NCBI GenBank assembly: GCA_038210245.1
Contig: JBBQWW010000044.1
Location: 1 to 29,417 of the forward strand
Origin: Bog-756 sp038210245
GTDB lineage: Bacteria; Actinomycetota; Acidimicrobiia; Acidimicrobiales; RAAP-2
Length of the DNA stretch: 29,417 nt
Direction: 5' to 3'
A program made the position numbers and the translations under genes. Position 1 is the stretch's first letter, and every line of letters begins with the position of its first letter. The notes under the pieces were generated by a model. That model was not told the origin of the DNA, did not search any database, and saw only the letters and a program-made list of their open reading frames with translations. Below, in pieces: positions 8,563-18,124 of this stretch.

Positions 8563-9459
8563 CTAGTAGCTGGCCGGCAACAGCGCGTTGACCGCCCCGA
8601 AGAGGAAGTAGAGCAGGACCAGGGCCACGGGGGTGGCCACTACCCACATCAGCCAGGGCCGCCGGATCCCGAGTCGGCGTCGGGCCACCATCACCAGCAC
8701 CACCAGGGCTCCACAGGCCAAGGCCCACAATCCGAGCCACAACCACTCCTCCGTGGGCCGGACCACTTCGGTGACGGCGCCCTCGGACCGGGTGCGGGTG
8801 GGGACGGCGGTGGCGGCCATGGCCGGTGCCACCAGTCGGGCCACCACCACTAGGCGCTGGGCCGCGCTGTAACGGGGGGTGCAGGTGGTCAACGTCAGCT
8901 CGGGGACGGTGGTGGGGGCCAGCACCGTGAGGTCGGCCGGCGCCACCACCTCCGAGCGGACCACCCGGTAGTGGAAGGTGCCCTGGAGGGTGGTCACCGT
9001 GATCGGGTCCCCGACCATCAGGGCGTTCAGGTCGTAGAAGGGGCGCCCGTGGGTGGTCCGGTGGCCGGCGATGCCGGCGTTGCCCCGCTGACCGGGCAGC
9101 GGGGTACCCGGGTAGTGGCCGGGACCGACGGCCAGCTGGGCGGTCCCCACGCCCTCCACGACTACCTGGTCCACGCCGATCTCGGGGATGACCAGGGTCC
9201 CGACCGGGTCACCCGTAGCCGGATCGGTGGTGGGTGACCCCGCTCCGGCCGACCCCTGCGCCGGGCTCCGGTGGGTGGCGACCGCCCGCTGTTCGGCCAG
9301 GGACTGCTCGAACCGGTGGCGGAGGGAGTCCTGCTGGCGGGACTGGACGAGCCCGGTCCCCCACAGCTGGTACCCGACGAAGAGCAGTACCACGGCGGCC
9401 AGGGCCAGACAGGTCCACCCGGTGGTGGCCAGCGGCGAACGTCGCCGCTCCCGACTCAT
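8563..9459 (-). CDS. Class E sortase
   Basis: Sortases are membrane cysteine transpeptidases that cut a C-terminal sorting signal and attach the protein to the cell wall. This one (298 aa) has an N-terminal TM segment (about 15-33), an extracytoplasmic catalytic domain (about 85-212), and two further C-terminal hydrophobic segments (about 239-258 and 269-291). Catalytic residues are H133 (AGHRTTHG), C193 (TLTTCTPRYSAAQRL) and the downstream R202. The TLTTCxPRxSAxxRL motif is typical of actinobacterial class E enzymes, which prefer LAxTG over LPxTG. The preceding gene ends 4 bases upstream and encodes an LAATG protein, its probable substrate. The open frame extends to 9711, but that stretch is a shadow of the substrate gene; MSRERRR at 9459 directly precedes the TM. 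Confidence 0.92.
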   Translation of the reverse strand: MSRERRRSPLATTGWTCLALAAVVLLFVGYQLWGTGLVQSRQQDSLRHRFEQSLAEQRAVATHRSPAQGSAGAGSPTTDPATGDPVGTLVIPEIGVDQVVVEGVGTAQLAVGPGHYPGTPLPGQRGNAGIAGHRTTHGRPFYDLNALMVGDPITVTTLQGTFHYRVVRSEVVAPADLTVLAPTTVPELTLTTCTPRYSAAQRLVVVARLVAPAMAATAVPTRTRSEGAVTEVVRPTEEWLWLGLWALACGALVVLVMVARRRLGIRRPWLMWVVATPVALVLLYFLFGAVNALLPASY

Positions 9460-9463
9460 CGGG

Positions 9464-11500
9464 TCAGTGGGTCTGCTCGTCGTCGAGGTGGAGGGGCGCC
9501 ACCCGACGGAGGCGCCGGATGCGGTCGATGACCAGCAGGACCGAGCCGATGAGGGCCAGCACCACGGCCAGGGCCAGAGGCACCCGCACGTCGGTACCGG
9601 TGGCGGCCAGGGCCGGACCGGTGGCCGGCACCGTGGTGGCGGTGGTGGCCGGCGCCGTGGTCGACGAGGACGCGTTCTGCTCCACGGCGGTGAAGGTGTT
9701 GGTGAAGGCACAGGTCACATGGGGATTGGCCGCGGTGAGGGTGACCAGGACATCGGAGGAGGTCGGATCGGTGGCCGTCCCGTTACAGACGATGGACACC
9801 GGGGACCAGGCGCCGAGGGCCGAGGTCTGGGGACCCTGCTCGACGATGGAGTACTGGCCGAGGTCGATGGGGTCGAGTGGGTCACCCGAGGTCTGGGTGG
9901 CCGTGGCGGGCACGCCCACCTGGGTGGTGGTCGCGGTGAGCACCGGATCGGTGACGTCCTCGGGCACGGTGATGTTGGTGGGGTCGGCGACCGGGGACAC
10001 CACGAAGCTGGTGGTGCCCACTCCCCCGGTGGTGGTCTTGGTGACGGTGAGGGTGGCGGTGGGCGTGAACAAGTTGGTGAACGTGCATTCGAGCGACCGG
10101 CCCGACGTGAGGAAGGTCGAGTCCACCGTGAAGGTCTCTGTGGTCGGTCCCGGCGAACTGGTGGCCGGGGCGCCGTCGCAGTTGAACCCGGTCATCGACC
10201 AGGTCCCGCCGCCAGAGGCGGCGTTGGCCGCGGTGAGGTCCTCGGTGAAGGTGTAGGTGCCCAGCACCAAGGTCGGAGCGAAGGCGGCCCCGTTGCCCAG
10301 CGTGGCCGCCACCGGGGTGTCCGGCTGGGTGGTGGTGGCCACCAGGGGGGTTGTCGCGGAGGCGGGGCTGGTCACCGTGAGGTTGAAGGGTCCCCCTTCG
10401 CCTCCGGTGGTCTGTTTGAGTACGGACAGAGTCCCGAGCACCGGACGAGAGTCGGTGTAGGTGCAGGTGACGGTGGCCCCGGCGGCCAGGGTCAGGGTGA
10501 CGGTGGCCCCGGTGATGACCACCGGGCCCCCCGAACAGGTGGGAGCGCCGGGGGCGGCCCAGCCAGGATTGTTCAACTCCGTGAAGTGCCACGACACCCC
10601 GGACGAGCGGACGAAGCTCATGCTGCCCGGGGCACTCGGCGACGCGGCACTGGCCGGAACGGTGATCTGGAACGGGTTGTCGTCCGGGCTCGGGCTCGGG
10701 CCCGGGTTGTAGGAGACGTTGCCCTGGAACTGGAAGGTGTTGGCCACTGGCTCACCGGCCGCCAACTGCTTCTGGACGATGATGGTCCCCGGGGCCGGGG
10801 TCTGGTCGACGGCGTAGTAGTAGCAGAATACGTTGGTCTGTCCCGAGGGGAAGCCCGCCCACTCCACGTTGTCGCCGTTGAGGTTGTCGATGGCGCACCG
10901 GAGCGCCCCGAATGCGTATCGGCTGGCGAAGGTGGCCGTGCCCAACGGATCGGTGGCCGTGCCGCCCTGCACCCACAGCTGGTGGTTGAACGCCGCCGTA
11001 ACCTGGGAGGGGGTGAGGGTGACGGTGGTAGCCGCGGCGATGGACTGCCCGGTGGGGTTTCCCTGGGGGTCGAGAAGGGGCACCGACGGCTGCACGGTGA
11101 CGGGCGGCGAGACCGGGTTGGACACTCGGGAGAGGTGGGTGCCCGGGGTCTGTCCGTTGATCCCGTTCCCGAAGGTGAACTGCCACCCGGTGAGCGGGGT
11201 GCAGCTGGGGTCGTTGGGGGCCTCGACCGACGGCGAGATGGGCTGGCCCGACTGGTAGGCGCTGTTCGGCCCCAGGTCCTGCTGGCTCTCTTGGATGTTG
11301 TTGCGGGCCAGGTTGGCCATGATGTCGGTGTAGTTCGGGCACTGCCGGGCCACGAAGGTGACCTGGTAGGGATGGGTGGTGGCGGCCTGGGCCCGGGCCC
11401 CGGCCGAGAGGCCTAGCGAGACCACGCCGGTGAGTCCGGCCAACACGACGAGGGCCGCGCCGATCCGGGCCGCCGGGGTGGATGATCGCCGCCGATGCAC
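9464..11500 (-). CDS. Secreted LAATG-anchored surface protein with three SpaA/prealbumin-like repeats
   Basis: This predicted wall-anchored protein has 678 aa. It has a signal peptide (residues 1-39, RRR n-region, cleavage near ARA-QA) and a Cys-containing N-terminal domain (about 45-232) with CPNYTDIMANLARNNIQES and RCAIDNLNGDNVEWAGFPSG, of a type seen in other actinobacterial sortase substrates. Three related beta-rich repeats follow at about 238-352, 356-478 and 481-604. They open with TIIVQKQ, TLSVLKQTTGG and TLTVTKTTTGG and close with CTYTDSR, CTFTNLF and CAFTNTF. A Ser/Thr/Pro-rich wall spacer (608-630) leads to LAATG at 631-635, a TM helix and a basic tail. The repeats fit SpaA/prealbumin-like stalk domains. 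The GTG at 11500 is the only start giving a complete signal peptide. The ligand or function is unknown; adhesin or stalk is inference. Confidence 0.88.
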   Translation of the reverse strand: MHRRRSSTPAARIGAALVVLAGLTGVVSLGLSAGARAQAATTHPYQVTFVARQCPNYTDIMANLARNNIQESQQDLGPNSAYQSGQPISPSVEAPNDPSCTPLTGWQFTFGNGINGQTPGTHLSRVSNPVSPPVTVQPSVPLLDPQGNPTGQSIAAATTVTLTPSQVTAAFNHQLWVQGGTATDPLGTATFASRYAFGALRCAIDNLNGDNVEWAGFPSGQTNVFCYYYAVDQTPAPGTIIVQKQLAAGEPVANTFQFQGNVSYNPGPSPSPDDNPFQITVPASAASPSAPGSMSFVRSSGVSWHFTELNNPGWAAPGAPTCSGGPVVITGATVTLTLAAGATVTCTYTDSRPVLGTLSVLKQTTGGEGGPFNLTVTSPASATTPLVATTTQPDTPVAATLGNGAAFAPTLVLGTYTFTEDLTAANAASGGGTWSMTGFNCDGAPATSSPGPTTETFTVDSTFLTSGRSLECTFTNLFTPTATLTVTKTTTGGVGTTSFVVSPVADPTNITVPEDVTDPVLTATTTQVGVPATATQTSGDPLDPIDLGQYSIVEQGPQTSALGAWSPVSIVCNGTATDPTSSDVLVTLTAANPHVTCAFTNTFTAVEQNASSSTTAPATTATTVPATGPALAATGTDVRVPLALAVVLALIGSVLLVIDRIRRLRRVAPLHLDDEQTH

Positions 11501-11582
11501 CCGGTGATGATCGCATACGACGCCGGCGGATGCGTCGATGATCCGGTGGGAGACGTCGGCTGGGTCAGCCCCACCGAGGAGG

Positions 11583-12906
<1,324 letters not shown>

Positions 12907-12914
<8 letters not shown>

Positions 12915-14040
12915 AGGGACGAATGGTACCGGCTGGCCCGGTGGCCGCAGCCACGGGCCCGGTGCGGAGCCGGGTGGTCACGGCGTTGGCCAGGAGGCGG
13001 CCGCGGAGGGTGAGCACGGCCCGTCCGGTCGACCGCTCCACCAGCCCGCCGAGATCGGGGTGGTCGGGCAGGTGGTCCAGCGGGACGCCGGCCGGGGTGC
13101 GGAGCCGGAGGGCCAGCGCCTCGAACTCCCGCTGGTCGTCGGTGAGCACCTCCTGGCCGGACTGCGCCGAATGCCCGGCTCCGATGGCGGCCACGTACCG
13201 GTCGGGGGTGCGCACGTTCCACCACCGCCGACCCTGGCGGTGGGAGTGGGCGGCCGACCCGATGCCCCGATAGTCCCCCTGCGCCCAGTAGAGGCCGTTG
13301 TGCCGGCATTCGTGCCCGGGGAGCGCCCAGTTGGAGATCTCCTCCCACCGGTAGCCGTGGTCGGCGAGGATGCGGTCGGTCTCCTCGTACCGGGCCGCCT
13401 GGGTGTCCTCGTCGGGATGCCGGTCCGGGGTGGAGGCCAGCGGGGTGCCCGGCTCCACCGTGAGGGAGTAGGCGCTCAGGTGGGGCGGGGGCGATTCGAG
13501 TCCGAGGACGTCCTCGAGGCTCCGGATCCAGTCGGAGTCCCGCTCCCCGGAGCCCCCGATGATCAGGTCCATGTTCCACGACTCGAACCCGGCCGCCGCC
13601 ACCGCCCGAGCCGCCTCGGTGGCCTGGTCGGCCCCGTGGCGCCGGCCCAGGCCGGCCAACACGTGAGGCACGGTGGACTGCACCCCCAGCGAGACCCGGG
13701 TGACCCCGGCGGCCCGGTAGGTAGCCAGGCGCTCCGGGTCGGCGTCCTCGGGATTGCACTCCACCGTGACCTCGGCCCCGGACCGTCTGGGCACGGCGTC
13801 GAGGACGGCCACCAGCAGGTCGGCCGGGAGCCGGGAGGGAGTCCCCCCTCCGAAGTACACCGACGTGGCCGCAGGCATCCCCTCCTCGGCGCGGGCGCGG
13901 ACCACTTCGGCCACGCAGGCGGCGGCATAGGTCTCCATCAGGTGGTCCCGGTCGGTGAAGGTGGCAAAGGCGCAGTAGTCGCAGCGGGCCCGGCAGAACG
14001 GGACGTGCACGTAGACCCCGAACTCCCCCTCCGGGCTCAT
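12907..14040 (-). CDS. hemW: Radical SAM heme chaperone HemW (coproporphyrinogen III oxidase-like)
   Basis: HemW-type proteins bind a 4Fe-4S cluster and heme and are thought to deliver heme to respiratory enzymes. Many are mis-annotated as oxygen-independent coproporphyrinogen oxidase. The 377-aa product has the radical SAM cysteines C16, C20 and C23 (CRARCDYCAF, CxxxCxxC) and the GGGTPS glycine motif near 64-69. It lacks the extra cysteine that follows CxxxCxxC in true HemN. The chosen ATG at 14040 overlaps the phr stop as ATGA; the frame opens further upstream to 14088, inside phr. A HemW C-terminal domain is present (EVLTDDQREFEALALRLRT). Its own stop overlaps the glyS start. Confidence 0.92.
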
Positions 14041-15407
14041 CGGTCCCCACCGCCCTCGGCGGCCAGGGACAGCTTGGCCTCCTCCCACCGTCGGAGGGCC
14101 TCAACCCGTTCGGCGGCGTGGTCCACCATGGGCGCCGGGTAGCCGAAGCCGTCGGCCTCGGGAACGTAACGCCGCACATAGCTTCCGTCGGGGTCGAACC
14201 GCTCGGCCTGCAGGGCGGGGTTGAACACCCGGTGGAACGGGGCGGCGTCGGTGCCGGTCCCGGCGGCCCACTGCCAACCGTGGTTGTTGGAGGCCAGGTC
14301 GCCGTCGACCAGCCGATCGAGAAAGAGTCGGGCGCCACGGCGCCAGTCGAGGTGGAGGTCCTTCACCAGAAACGAGGCCGTCAGCATCCGCACCCGGTTG
14401 TGCATCCAGCCCTCGGCCCGGAGCTGCCGCATACCCGCATCGACCAGTGGGAACCCCGTACGTCCGTCGGCCCAGGCGGCGAACCGCCCGTCGGCCTCGG
14501 GCCCGGAGTCCCACCGGAGGTGACGCCCGACCGGCTGGAGCGGCTCCCACGCCGACCAGGGGTGGTGCCAGAGCACGTCGGCGTAGAACTCCCGCCAGGC
14601 CAGTTCGGAGCGGAACACGTCGGCGCCGGGCCCGGTGGGCAGACGGGCCAGGACCTGGCGGGGGTGGACCGAGCCGAAGCGGAGGTAGGGCGAGAGTCTT
14701 GACGTGCCCTCGTGGTCAGGGCGGTCGCGCTCGTCTTGGTACTGGCCCACCGGTCCGGCCACGAACCGGTCCACGGCGGCCTGGGCCGCCGCCTCCCCGG
14801 CCACCGGGAGCGAGGGGGACTCCGGCCGGGTGCCGATGGCCTCGACACCGACGTCCGAGCCGGCGGCCCGCCAGCGTGCCCCACCCGGGGGCTCCGACGG
14901 GCCAGGCCAGCCCCCCGCCTCCCAGGCCCGCCGGAACGGGGTGAACACCCGGTAGGGCGAGCCGCTGCCCGTCCGCACCCGGCCCGGTGGGACGGCGTAG
15001 GGGGAGCCGACCAGGGCCAGCTCAGCCCCGGCGGTGACCAATGCGGCGGCGACCCGGGCGTCCCGTCGGCGCCCGTAGGGCGCCGTGTCGCCGGTAGCGA
15101 ACACGGTACGGGCCCCCACCTCGGCGGCGAAGGCCGGCACCACCTCCTCGGGCCGACCGCGTCGCAGGGCCAGGCACCCATCCAGCCGACCGTCGAGTTC
15201 GGTCAGCGTCTCGGCGAGGAACGAGCGTCGGTTAGCCCCGGCCGAGGTGACCAGGGCCTCGTCCACCACGAAGAGTGGCGCCACCGAGCCACCCGCCGAC
15301 GAAGCCTCCTCCACGGCGGCCAGCAGCGCCGGGTGGTCGGCCGTCCGCAGGTCCCGACGGAACCACAGGACCGTGGACCGTCCGGTGGCACCTCCACCGC
15401 CGGCCAC
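14037..15407 (-). CDS. phr: Deoxyribodipyrimidine photolyase (cryptochrome/photolyase family)
   Basis: It is predicted to repair UV-induced cyclobutane pyrimidine dimers using blue light and FAD. The 456-aa product has an N-terminal Rossmann-like antenna domain (STVLWFRRDLRTADHPAL, about 11-130), a linker with SPYRVFTPFRRAW, and a helical FAD domain (about 215-450). The FAD domain includes EGTSRLSPYLRFG, FRSELAWREFYADVLW, WMHNRVRMLTASFLVKDL and NNHGWQWAAGTGTDAAPFHRVFNP. These match class I CPD photolyases. The GTG at 15407 is chosen because it falls one base after the recO stop and places the Rossmann fold near the N terminus; the open frame continues to 15665 as a shadow of recO. The stop overlaps hemW as ATGA. 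Activity as a cryptochrome instead cannot be excluded. Confidence 0.93.
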   Translation of the reverse strand: MAGGGGATGRSTVLWFRRDLRTADHPALLAAVEEASSAGGSVAPLFVVDEALVTSAGANRRSFLAETLTELDGRLDGCLALRRGRPEEVVPAFAAEVGARTVFATGDTAPYGRRRDARVAAALVTAGAELALVGSPYAVPPGRVRTGSGSPYRVFTPFRRAWEAGGWPGPSEPPGGARWRAAGSDVGVEAIGTRPESPSLPVAGEAAAQAAVDRFVAGPVGQYQDERDRPDHEGTSRLSPYLRFGSVHPRQVLARLPTGPGADVFRSELAWREFYADVLWHHPWSAWEPLQPVGRHLRWDSGPEADGRFAAWADGRTGFPLVDAGMRQLRAEGWMHNRVRMLTASFLVKDLHLDWRRGARLFLDRLVDGDLASNNHGWQWAAGTGTDAAPFHRVFNPALQAERFDPDGSYVRRYVPEADGFGYPAPMVDHAAERVEALRRWEEAKLSLAAEGGGDR

Positions 15408-15408
15408 G

Positions 15409-16134
15409 TCAGGACACCTGACTCGAGCGCACCGAGCGGAGTCGGCGGTCGAGGTGGGCCTCCATGGCCTCGGTGGCCAGCGCGGTGATCTCATCGGTGA
15501 CCGGTGAGCGCGTCTCGGCCAGAACGCCGGACAGGCCACCCCCCAGAGTGCGGCGGAGGAGGGCCAGGCCAGCCGGCGAGAGTGGTCGACCCCGACGGCA
15601 GCTCCGGCACAGCACCCCCCCCTCCACGAGGTCGAAGGCGACCAGCTGGTCGGCGTCCTGCTCACCGCACGAGACGCACCCGTCCAGTACCGGTGCCGAG
15701 CCCTCGAGGGCCAGGACCTTCAGGAAGAAGGCCGGTGCCACCATGGGCGAGCTCTGGTGAGCCAGGGCGGCGATGGCCCCGACCAGCATCTCGTACAGGC
15801 GGGGGTTCCCGTGCCGCTCCTGGCCGATCTGGTCCACCACCTCCAGCATGGACATGGCGGCGGCCATCCGGTCGAGGTCCTCGCGCACGGCTCGGTTGGT
15901 GTCGATCACCTCCACCTGGTTGATGGTGTCGAGGTCACCTCTCCCCTGCCACCCGAGCAGGGCCACGTGGCTGAGAGGCTCGAGCCGGGAGCCGAATTTG
16001 GACGTGGTCCTCCGCACCCCTTTGGCCACAGCTCGTACCTTGCCATGCTCCTCGGTCATCAGGGTCACGATCCGGTCCGCCTCGCCCAGTCGGATGGTGC
16101 GCAGCACCATGCCCCGGTCTCGAAAAAGGGTCAC
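15409..16134 (-). CDS. recO: DNA repair protein RecO
   Basis: RecO works with RecF and RecR to load RecA on SSB-coated single-stranded DNA. The 241-aa product starts with the typical OB-fold sequence TLFRDRGMVLRTIRLGEADRIVTLMTEEHGKVRAVAKGVRR. A helical domain follows, with a Cys4 zinc module C153/C156...C176/C179 (CVSCGEQD, CRSCRRGRPL). The GTG at 16134 is chosen because family members begin just before the LFRD segment, and because it overlaps the stop of the upstream membrane protein gene as GTGA. The stop is one base from the phr start. An in-frame ATG at 16110 is a weaker alternative that would delete the first beta strand. Confidence 0.94.
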   Translation of the reverse strand: MTLFRDRGMVLRTIRLGEADRIVTLMTEEHGKVRAVAKGVRRTTSKFGSRLEPLSHVALLGWQGRGDLDTINQVEVIDTNRAVREDLDRMAAAMSMLEVVDQIGQERHGNPRLYEMLVGAIAALAHQSSPMVAPAFFLKVLALEGSAPVLDGCVSCGEQDADQLVAFDLVEGGVLCRSCRRGRPLSPAGLALLRRTLGGGLSGVLAETRSPVTDEITALATEAMEAHLDRRLRSVRSSQVS

Positions 16135-16481
16135 CGGGGCTCGCCGGACTCCTCGACCGCCGCCGACGGTACTGGTTCGGCCGACCGCGACCCGGTGGGT
16201 CCACCCGACGACTCGGGCACCTGGCTCTCGGCCAAGGGCCGGCCGGCGGAGCGCCCGGGGCGCCTGGGTCCACCCACCAGGCTGTTGGCGGCGATGAGGG
16301 CGATGAGCACCGGAGGGATGACCACCAGCGGGGTGACGGAGGTGAACCCGGCCACCAGCATCATGACCATGCCGGCGTAGACCACAGCACCCAGTACCAG
16401 GCCGGTCACGATCCACACTCCCCCGGCATCGTCGCCGTGGCCGTGACGGCGGGACGCGGCGACCTCGGGCCTTTGCGTCAC
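16131..16481 (-). CDS. Small two-TM membrane protein, unknown function
   Basis: I do not recognise a family for this 116-aa product. It has a short His/Arg-rich cytoplasmic start, two hydrophobic segments (about 22-45, VWIVTGLVLGAVVYAGMVMMLVAGF; and 48-69, VTPLVVIPPVLIALIAANSLVG), then a polar, Pro/Gly/Ser-rich tail of about 45 residues. The GTG at 16481 overlaps the uppS stop (GTGA), and its own stop overlaps the recO GTG in the same way, so it is locked between the two genes. The frame is open far upstream (to 16802) as a shadow of uppS. The two 4-base overlaps and intact TM pattern are the reasons to believe it is real. A link to undecaprenyl phosphate or envelope synthesis is guesswork from position. 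Confidence 0.72.
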   Translation of the reverse strand: MTQRPEVAASRRHGHGDDAGGVWIVTGLVLGAVVYAGMVMMLVAGFTSVTPLVVIPPVLIALIAANSLVGGPRRPGRSAGRPLAESQVPESSGGPTGSRSAEPVPSAAVEESGEPR

Positions 16482-17245
16482 TGCACGCCCCCGTAGCGAC
16501 GCTGGCGCTGCTGGAAGTCGCGTACCGCCTCGAAGAGGTGGCCGCGTCGGAAGTCGGGCCACAGCACGTCGTCGAAGACCAGTTCGCTGTAGGCCAGCTG
16601 CCACAGGAGGAAGTTGGAGATGCGGTGTTCGCCGGAGGTGCGGATAACCAGATCGGGATCGGGCTGGTCGGGAAAGTAGAGGCGGGAGCGGATGGCCTTC
16701 TCGTTCACCTTGTTGGCGGCCACGCCGTCGGCCACCAACCGCTGCACGGCATCGACGATTTCGGCCCGTCCGCCGTAGTTGAAGGCCATGGTCAGGGTGC
16801 ACCGGCGATTGGCCCGCGTCAGGTCGATGGACTCGTCCATCCGCCGGAGCACCCGCTTGGGGACGCGCCAGTCGCGCCGGCCGGCGAACCGGATGCGGAC
16901 CCCCTTCTCGTGCAGTTCGTCGCGGCGGCGCATGAGCAGGCTCTCGTTGAAGCCCATCAGATAGCGGACCTCGTCAGCGGGGCGTCGCCAGTTCTCGGTC
17001 GAGAAGGCATACATGGTGATCCAGGGGATCCCGAGATCGAGCGCCCCCTCCACGGCATCGAGCAGCGCAGCCTCTCCGGCGGCGTGGCCCTCCGTGCGGG
17101 GAAGGCCCCGGCGGGCCGCCCAACGTCCGTTGCCGTCCATCACGCAGGCCACGTGGGCGGGCACCGGGCCTCCGGCCAGGTCGGACGCCGTCACCGTGGG
17201 CCGGCGCGGCTCGGCCTCGTCAGGCCCTGACTGGTCCGGTTGCAC
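16478..17245 (-). CDS. uppS: Isoprenyl transferase (undecaprenyl/decaprenyl diphosphate synthase family)
   Basis: This cis-prenyltransferase condenses isopentenyl diphosphate to make the polyprenyl diphosphate lipid carrier for cell-wall synthesis. The 255-aa product carries the family signatures: MDGNGRWAARRG with catalytic D37, the TEGHAAG helix, YAFSTENWRRPADEV, MAFNYGGRAEI, and DPDLVIRTSGEHRISNFLLWQ. The GTG at 17245 gives the usual short N-terminal extension; an AGG about 8 bases upstream may be the ribosome site. It heads the compact minus-strand run, and a divergent gene starts 120 bases away, so the promoter should lie in 17246-17365. The product chain length cannot be read from sequence with confidence. 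Confidence 0.95.
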   Translation of the reverse strand: MQPDQSGPDEAEPRRPTVTASDLAGGPVPAHVACVMDGNGRWAARRGLPRTEGHAAGEAALLDAVEGALDLGIPWITMYAFSTENWRRPADEVRYLMGFNESLLMRRRDELHEKGVRIRFAGRRDWRVPKRVLRRMDESIDLTRANRRCTLTMAFNYGGRAEIVDAVQRLVADGVAANKVNEKAIRSRLYFPDQPDPDLVIRTSGEHRISNFLLWQLAYSELVFDDVLWPDFRRGHLFEAVRDFQQRQRRYGGVQ

Positions 17246-17283
17246 CCTTCGAACCTATCGCCTCCACGTCGGTACCCGTGCCT

Positions 17284-17350
17284 GGGGACGGCGCTCGCGC
17301 CTCGTCCCCGCACCCGTCCGGGCCGGATGGTTGAGCCCGCGTGCCGCGGG
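17284..17350. other. Two inverted repeats in the uppS/tauE divergent spacer
   Basis: The 120-base divergent spacer holds two stems. The first (17284-17309) pairs GGGGACG with CGTCCCC, plus an inner GCGC/GCGC. The second (17336-17350) pairs CCCGCG with CGCGGG around a 3-base loop, 15 bases upstream of the plus-strand start codon. They could be operator sites or leader-RNA structure for the exporter gene, or chance in GC-rich DNA. I cannot place promoter boxes for either gene. Confidence 0.35.
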
Positions 17351-17365
17351 AGCTAGACCCTCTCC

Positions 17366-18124
17366 ATGTCACCGCTGGACGCCTTGGCCATTTTCGCCGC
17401 CGGACTGGCGGCCGGGACGGTCAACGTCATCGTGGGGTCGGGGTCGCTGATCACCTTCCCCGTCCTGCTGGCCCTGGGCTATCCCCCGGTGCTGGCCAAC
17501 GTATCCAACACCGTGGGCCTGGTCCCCGGCAGCGTGAGCGCCGTGGTGGCCTACCGTCGGGAGCTGGTCGGTCAACGCCGGCGGGTGGTGCAACTGGGTG
17601 GGGCCTCCCTGCTCGGCGGCCTGTCTGGGGCCGTCCTCCTCCTCTCGCTCCCCAGCAGTGTGTTCAAGGCGGCGGTCCCGGTGCTCATCGCCGTGGCCGC
17701 CCTGCTGATGGCCGCCCAGCCCCGCATCAGTGCCGGCCTCGAGCGCCGGGGGAGCCGACGGGTCCACGGTGGGGCGGGCCTGCTGGTCGGGGTGTTCTTC
17801 ACCGGTGTCTACGGCGGCTACTTCGGCGCCGCCCAGGGGGTGATCCTCATCGCCCTCCTGGCCATCTTCATCGACGACGACCTGCAGCGCCTGAACGGCA
17901 CCAAGAACGTGCTGGCCCTCATCGTCAACGGCGTGGCCGGACTGTTCTTCATCGCCACCACTACCATCTCGTGGCCCGTGGTGGGCTGCATCGCCGCCGG
18001 CTCCGTGATCGGAGGACAGGTCGGCGGCCGGTACGGTCGCCGGCTCCCAGCCCCACTGCTCCGGGGGATCATCGTGATCGTGGGCCTGGGGGTGGCCGTT
18101 GGTCTGGCCGTCGAATGGCACTGA
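17366..18124 (+). CDS. TauE/SafE (TSUP) family membrane transporter
   Basis: TSUP proteins are predicted exporters of sulfite, sulfonates or other small organic anions. The 252-aa product is almost wholly hydrophobic, with about eight TM segments in two homologous halves (about 1-108 and 133-250). Family features are seen in the first half (GTVNVIVGSGSLITFPVLLALGYPP, NVSNTVGLVPGSVSAVVAYR) and in the second (GVYGGYFGAAQGVILI, LNGTKNVLALIVN). The ATG at 17366 has no strong ribosome site. It is the first gene of a plus-strand block, divergent from uppS. Its stop codon lies inside the first unit of a 33-bp tandem repeat. The substrate cannot be told; no sulfur-metabolism genes are adjacent. Confidence 0.88.
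   Translation: MSPLDALAIFAAGLAAGTVNVIVGSGSLITFPVLLALGYPPVLANVSNTVGLVPGSVSAVVAYRRELVGQRRRVVQLGGASLLGGLSGAVLLLSLPSSVFKAAVPVLIAVAALLMAAQPRISAGLERRGSRRVHGGAGLLVGVFFTGVYGGYFGAAQGVILIALLAIFIDDDLQRLNGTKNVLALIVNGVAGLFFIATTTISWPVVGCIAAGSVIGGQVGGRYGRRLPAPLLRGIIVIVGLGVAVGLAVEWH

Noticed and set aside
9188..11416. 742-codon open frame on the plus strand, opposite the surface protein gene
   Set aside because: It is antisense to a gene with signal peptide, repeats and sorting motif. Its product is Gly/Arg/Val-rich without domains, as expected for the complement of high-GC codons.
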